From assembly GCA_024760905.1 (NCBI GenBank), contig CM045738.1:46987297-47051296 (forward strand): a stretch of DNA of 64,000 nucleotides, read 5' to 3'. Every line of letters begins with the position of its first letter. Position 1 is the stretch's first letter. This stretch comes from Plotosus lineatus. Its lineage: Eukaryota; Chordata; Actinopteri; Siluriformes; Plotosidae. The position numbers and the translations under genes were made by a program. Positions 58,316 to 64,000 of this stretch are shown one piece after another. Under the pieces are notes generated by a model. It did no database searches. It saw only the letters and a list, made by a program, of their open reading frames with translations, and was not told the origin of the DNA.

Positions 58316-58576
58316 AGATTGAGATGGTTTGGACATAGATTGAGATGGTTTGGACATGTACAGAGGAGGGATAGTGAATATATTGGTAGTAGGATGCTGA
58401 GGTTGGAACTACCAGGCAGAAGGTCTAGGGAAGACCAAAGAGAAGATTTATGGATGTGGTGAAGGAGGACATGCAGGTAGTTGGAGTAAGTGAAGAAGTG
58501 CAGAGGATAGGGTGAGATGGAGGTGGATGGTTTGCTGTGGCGACCCCTGAAGGGAACAGCCGAAAGGAAAACAAGA
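58316..58576 (+). mobile_element. RTE LINE 3' fragment, inverted partner 2
   Basis: Starts with a tandem 21-bp duplication (AGATTGAGATGGTTTGGACA + T at 58,316-58,336 and 58,337-58,357), continues GTACAGAGGAGGGATAGTGA, GGCAGAAGGTCTAGGGAAGA, and the stop region GGCGACCCCTGAAGGGAACA, with an eroded tail. A frameshift in GGTCTAGGGAAG and other changes disable it. Confidence 0.9.
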
Positions 58577-59693
58577 AGATCTCACATCCTGCAGGGTTTG
58601 GGTTTTAATTTGAATATTTACAAGTTGAAATGTAATCCTGACAGTCAGATGAAGAGCGAGTCGAATCGCCCTCACTCCTCACCAGCCAACTCTACAGTCA
58701 GGAAGAGCACTCACGCTCTCACTCACTCCTCCACTCATTCACTCACTCACTCTCTCACTCTCCTCACAACCCAACTCTACAGTCAGGAACAGCACTCACC
58801 CTCTCATTCATTCACTCTCTTACTCATTAATTTACTCATTCACTCTCTCACGCTCACTCACTCTTACACTTATTCCCTCGCTCACTCTCTCACTTTCCTC
58901 ACAACCCAACTCTACAGTCAGGAAGAGCATTCACCCTCTCATTCATTCACTATCTCACTCATTCATTCACTCTCTCACTCACTCCTTCACTCATTCACTC
59001 ACTCACTCTCTCACTCTCCTCACAACCGAACTCTACAGTCAGAAAGAGCACTCAAGCACTCATTCACTCTCTCACTCTCACTCACCTTCCACTCACTCAC
59101 TCACTCACTCACTCACTCACTCACTCACTCACTCACACTTTCACTCTCCTCACCACCCAACTCTACAGTCAGGAAGAGCACTCACACTCTTATTCATTCA
59201 CTCTCTTACTCATTCATTCACTCTCTCACTCTCCCTCTCATTCACTCACTCACTCTCTCACTCTCCTCACAACCCAACTCTACAGTCAGGAAGAGCACTC
59301 AAGCTCTCATTCATTCACTCTCTTACTCAATCATCCACTCATTCACTCTCTCACTCACCCTTCCACTCACTCACTCACTCATTCACTCACTCACTCACTC
59401 ACTCACACACTCACTCATTCACTCACTCTCTCGCTCTCCTCACCAAACAACTCTACAGTAAGGAAGAGCACTCACACGCTCATTCATTCACTCTCTTACT
59501 CATTCATTCACTCTCTCACTCTCCTCACTACCCAACTCTACAGTCAGTAAGAGCATTCTCATTGTCATCCATTCACTCTGTCATTTATTCACTTATTCAC
59601 TCTCTCACTATCACTTACTCTTCCACTCACTCACTCACTCACTCACTCACTCACTCACTCATTCACTCACTCACTCACTCACCCACTCTCCTC

Positions 59694-60195
59694 ACCACCC
59701 AACTCTAAAGTCAGGAAGAGGACTCATGCTCTCACTCACTCACTCACTCACTCACCTCACCACCCAACTCTACAGTCAGGAATAGCACTCACACTCTCAT
59801 TCATTCACTCCCTCACTCATTCATTCACTCTTCCACTCACTCACTCTCTCACTCACTCTCCTGCTCTCCTCAACACCCAACTCTCCAGTCAGAAACAGCA
59901 CTCACCCTCTCATTCATTCACTCTCTCACTCAGTCATTCACTCATTCACTCTCTCACTCATTCTTTCACTTACTCTCTCACTCACTCTCCTCACCACCCA
60001 ACTCTAAAGTCAGGAAGAGGACTCATGCTCTCACTCACTCACTCACTCACTCACTCACTCACTCACTCACTCACTCACCTCACCACCCAACTCTACAGTC
60101 AGGAATAGCACTCACACTCTCATTCATTCACTCCCTCACTCATTCATTCACTCTTCCACTCACTCACTCTCTCACTCACTCTCTTGCTCTCCTCA
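59694..60195 (+). repeat. Two-copy higher-order duplication in the satellite
   Basis: 59,694-59,880 and 59,993-60,195 both run AACTCTAAAGTCAGGAAGAG, GACTCATGCTCTCACTC and CAGTCAGGAATAGCACTCAC in the same order; the second copy has a longer (ACTC)n. Confidence 0.85.
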
Positions 60196-60421
60196 ACACC
60201 CAACTCTACAGTCAGGAAGACCACTCACGCTCTCATTCATTCACTCTCTCACTCATTCTTTCACTTACTCTCTCACTCACTCAATCTCTCACTCCTCACC
60301 AGCCAACTCTACAGTCAGAAAGAGCACACTCACACATTCACTCTCTCACTTTTTCATTCACTCATTCACTCCCTCACTCATTCTGTCACTTACTCTCTCA
60401 CTCACTCAATCTCTCACTCCT

Positions 60422-61583
60422 CACCACCCAACTCTACAGTCAGAAAGAGCACACTCACTCATTCACTCTCTCACTTTTTCATTCACTCATTCACTCTCTC
60501 ACTCATTCTGTCACTTACACACTCACTCACTCACTCAATCTTTCACTCTTCTCAGCACCCAACTCTACAGTCAGAAAGAGCACACTCACTCATTCACTCT
60601 CTCACTGTCTCATTCACTCTCTCACTCTCTCTACCCTTTCACTCACTGTTCCTCTCTCTCACTGACTCACCTCACCACCCAACTATTCAGTCAGGAAGAG
60701 TATTCACACTCTCATTTATTCACTATCTCACTCATTCACTCACTCATTCACTCTCACTCTCTCACTCAATTAGTCACTCACTCTCTCAGTCTATCATTCA
60801 CTCTTCCACTCCCTTTCTCACTCACTCACTGACTCGTTCACTCTCCTCATTACATAACTCTACAGTCAGGAAGATTGCTCACCCTCTCACTCTCTCACTG
60901 TCTCATTCACTCCCTCACTCATTCTGTCACTTACACTCTCACTCTCTCACTCACTCTCTCGCTCTCCTCACTACCCAACTCTACAGTCAGTAAGAGCACT
61001 CACGTTCTCATCTATTCACTCTCTCACTCAGTCATTCACTCATTCACTCTCTCACTCATTCTTTCACTTACTCTCTCACTCACTCAATCTCTGACCCCTC
61101 ACCACCCAACTCTACAGTCAGAAAGAGCACACTCACTCATTCACTCTCTCACTTTTTCATTCACTCATTCACTCTCTCACTCATTCTGTCACTTACACAC
61201 TCACTCACTCACTCAATCTTTCACTCTTCTCAGCACCCAACTCTACAGTCAGAAAGAGCACACTCACTCATTCACTCTCTCACTCTCTCATTCACTCTCT
61301 CACTCTCTCTACCCTTTCACTCACTGTTCCTCTCTCTCACTGACTCACCTCACCACCCAACTATTCAGTCAGGAAGAGTATTCACACTCTCATTTATTCA
61401 CTATCTCACTCATTCACTCACTCATTCACTCTCACTCTCTCACTCAATTAGTCACTCACTCTCTCAGTCTATCATTCACTCTTCCACTCCCTTTCTCACT
61501 CACTCACTGACTCGTTCACTCTCCTCATTACATAACTCTACAGTCAGGAAGATTGCTCACCCTCTCACTCTCTCACTGTCTCA
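60422..61583 (+). repeat. Higher-order repeat with 678-bp period
   Basis: 60,422-60,905 and 61,100-61,583 are near identical over ~480 bp, including rare variants CACCCAACTATTCAGTCAGG, CTCATTACATAACTCTACAG and CCCTTTCACTCACTGTTCC, at a constant offset of 678 bp. Confidence 0.9.
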
Positions 61584-62375
61584 CTCACTCTTTCACCCCT
61601 TCACTCACTCACTCTCACTCTCCTCACCACCAAACTCTACAGTTAGAAAAAACACTCATGCTCTCATTTATTCACTCTCTCACTCATTCACTCAATCATT
61701 CGTTCTCTCACTCACTCTTCTACTCACTCTCTCACTCACTTTCTCACTCTCCTCATCACCCAACTCTACAATCAGAAAGAACCCTCACCCTCCCACTCAT
61801 TCACTCACTCACTCACTCACTCACTCACTCACTCACTCACTCTTTCATTCTTTTCATCACCCAACTCTACAGTTAAAAAGACTGCTCACACTTTCACTCT
61901 CTCACTCTCTTCAACCCCCAACTCTACAGTCAGGAAGAACCCTCATGCTCTCATCCATTCACTCTCTCATTGACTCACTCCCTTTCTTATTCACTCTCTC
62001 ACCTACTCTTTCATTCACTCTCTCATTAATTCACTCACTCATTCAGTCTTCCACTCACTCTCAATCTCTCACCCATTCACTCTCTTCCTCATCCACTTTC
62101 TCACTCACTCATCATTTACTCACTCCCATTTACTCACACTCTCATTCATTCACTCTCTCACTCTCTCATTTACTCATTCAGTCTCTTACTCATTCACTCA
62201 CTCTCTCTCATTCACATTCTCACTTATTTTCTCTCTCATTCACTCACTCACTCACTAACTCACTCATTTACTCACTCTTTTATTCACTCACTCATTCCCT
62301 TTCTCTCTTACTCACTCACTCACCCACTCACTCTCTCACTCTTCCACTCACTCACTCTCTCTTTTACCTTGAACT

Positions 62376-62645
<270 letters not shown>

Positions 62646-62945
62646 ATCGTTCTTCAATAACACTTTGAAATAAGGAACCTCACACCTAGATGATGTAAGC
62701 TGAGATATCATGTGTGAAATATTTGCATATTTAAATGCCACAGGCGTCTGGATTCCCAAATTCATCCTCTTTTTTTGTTTTAACTGTAATTTACAGAAAC
62801 AAACACTGTTTATACATCGATCTGCTCTTTTCACATGCTTTTAATGTCGGTATCATGTTCACACAGGGGAACCCAGGGAGATGTCTAACACAGACAGCAA
62901 GAACAATGCAGCTTTTTGTTTTTAACAGTGCCACGAAAAGAAAAA

Positions 62946-62989
<44 letters not shown>

Positions 62990-63353
62990 AAAGGAAGGAA
63001 GGAAGGAAGACAAGAAAACCCTCCTGCTGGTGTTTAGGGCTAAAAAGCCGCAATTTGTCAGAGCTTGTCTAATTTTAATCAATGTGGGAAAGAAACACAA
63101 GAAACAATAGGACAAGGAACAGGAGGAAAACGTAGCTTCACGGTAAACAGAGCCAGTGTAGAAAGCAAGAAAGTAGTTTATCACCCCGGGGTAGTCATTA
63201 CCCTCCCCCATCACCACCCTACCCCACACCCCCACAGGTCCTGCTTTCACCCCAAAACACTGTAATTGTGGTTAACTCTGACAGGTACACCTCGGGAACA
63301 TGCCTCACTAGACAGAAGAGCTACTTCTGGATGCTTCTCTTATAGTATTTCTA
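62646..63353. other. No gene; (AAAG)n/(GGAA)n patch
   Basis: (AAAG)n at about 62,944-62,990 followed by GGAAGGAAGGAAG; a CCCACCACCCC-like C-rich patch near 63,201-63,237. Nothing coding. Confidence 0.55.
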
Positions 63354-63358
63354 CTGTG

Positions 63359-63399
<41 letters not shown>

Positions 63400-63425
63400 G
63401 TGTGTGTGTGTGTATGTGTGTGTGT
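63354..63425. repeat. (GT)n microsatellite, interrupted
   Basis: GT units with GC and AT interruptions. Confidence 0.97.
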
Positions 63426-63524
63426 CTTTACTCAAGTAATAGTACAGAAGTAATGATACCAGGTACCGTTGAAGGACATTTTTACTGTTAACATTGATTT
63501 ATTCATCCTACTAGCATTGTAGGC

Positions 63525-63624
63525 AGGCTGAAGCCTATCTCAGCACACCGTGGGTTGAAGTTGGGGTACGCCCTTACTCTAAATAGCACACCCGACCATC
63601 ACAGAGCAATACACAGACCACACA

Positions 63625-63686
<62 letters not shown>

Positions 63687-63893
63687 TCTAGGGGCAATTT
63701 GGAACAGATAATTAATCAAATGTGCATGTTTTTGACTTGCGGGAGGAAACCGGGGTACACAGAAAAAACTCAAGCAAGCATGAGGGGAACATGCAAATGA
63801 CATAGAAATACTGTCGCTGAGCCCAGGATTCGAACCCAAGACCTTGTTGCTGTGAAGTAGATGTGCTACCCACTACGCCAACAGACTTCCACC
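63525..63893 (-). mobile_element. SINE family B with internal (CA)n
   Basis: GGCTGAAGCCTATCTCAGCA, (CA)n at about 63,623-63,680, CACATCTAGGGGCAATTTGG, GGGAGGAAACCGGGGTACAC, reversed head AGGATTCGAACCCAAGACC and ACCCACTACGCCAACAGAC. Confidence 0.88.
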
Positions 63894-63912
63894 TGAATGC
63901 ATATTTGTTTAG

Positions 63913-64000
63913 GCTGGCACGGTGGCGCGGTGGTTAACAAGTCCACCTCACAGCAGGAAGGTCCTGGGTTGACGCCCAAAGCGAACATGAAGGAATGAAT
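63913..64000 (+). mobile_element. SINE family B head, runs to window end
   Basis: GGCTGGCACGGTGGCGCGGT, GGTTAACAAGTCCACCTCAC, GGAAGGTCCTGGGTTGACGC. Only about 63 bp of head, then CATGAAGGAATGAAT, so it may be a head joined to a tail by internal deletion. Confidence 0.75.

Larger units (their letters stand above)
57661..58674. other. Spacer between the inverted satellite arms
   Basis: The outer parts are themselves inverted copies: 57,661-57,755 resembles the reverse complement of 58,586-58,674 (shared TCTGATTGTCAGGATTACA, TTAAAACCCAAACCCT). They flank two RTE 3' ends in opposite orientation and a ~380-bp T-rich centre (57,934-58,315) without a recognised gene. Confidence 0.8.
58675..62375 (+). 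repeat. Satellite right arm: (ACTC)n with ~40-bp core, about 28 units
   Basis: The core CTCACCACCCAACTCTACAG + TCAGGAAGAGCACTCA recurs roughly every 65-175 bp (for example near 58,682, 58,763, 58,902, 59,023, 59,153, 59,268, 59,443, 59,526, 59,694, 59,871, 60,196, 60,423, 60,970, 61,230, 61,627, 61,916) between (ACTC/ATTC)n blocks. Cores become rarer toward the right end. Long frames of Leu-Thr-His-Ser are repeat products. Confidence 0.94.

Overview
This window looks like non-coding DNA from a ray-finned fish. I found no convincing host protein-coding exon, rRNA or functional tRNA gene. The fish assignment rests on the repeats: Rex3 and Rex1 LINEs, an RTE-clade LINE with a GAA-rich 3' tail (Expander/RTEX-like), tRNA-headed SINEs ending in (TGAA)n after an L2-like 3' body, hAT, pogo/Tigger and Tc1 remnants, and very dense CA/GT, GA and TA microsatellites. 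Some SINE types resemble those of otophysan fishes (catfish and relatives), but the species cannot be fixed from the sequence alone.

Layout: 1-1,975 is an ATCC/ATTC tetranucleotide array split by an RTE LINE with an intact 363-codon partial reverse transcriptase ORF. 2,400-3,700 holds decayed Ty3/Gypsy gag-like and pol pieces. 5,757-8,621 is a nearly complete but broken Rex3 LINE. 10,900-12,415 is a SINE followed by a 0.9 kb GGAT array. 12,900-33,100 is a patchwork of two large SINE families (A and B), several with clear target-site duplications, plus Rex3, Rex1 and RTE pieces. 38,283-42,601 is one RTE insertion bounded by a 13-bp target-site duplication and split by a nested 1.4-kb DNA transposon. 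44,005-44,583 is a hAT derivative that keeps part of a BED-finger transposase. 49,541-54,936 holds a long TA tract, pogo-like ends, a broken RTE LINE, a Tc1 end and a young palindromic hAT MITE. 55,690-62,375 is a very large low-complexity and satellite region: two (GAGT/ACTC)n arrays that share a ~40-bp core lie in inverted orientation around a ~1 kb spacer, and the inverted symmetry extends into single-copy flank and RTE ends.

Functionally, the only coding capacity is that of retrotransposons and transposase relics. RTE/Rex3 enzymes (endonuclease plus reverse transcriptase) move their own family; the SINEs have pol III A/B boxes and a 3' body of the type recognised by L2-clade LINE enzymes, so they are expected to be mobilised in trans. 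Many microsatellites here begin inside the GT-rich segment or the 3' tail of the SINEs. A few repeat-poor AT-rich stretches (about 24.4-25.1, 27.1-27.35 and 34.3-34.65 kb) could be conserved non-coding elements, but that needs alignment to other fish genomes.
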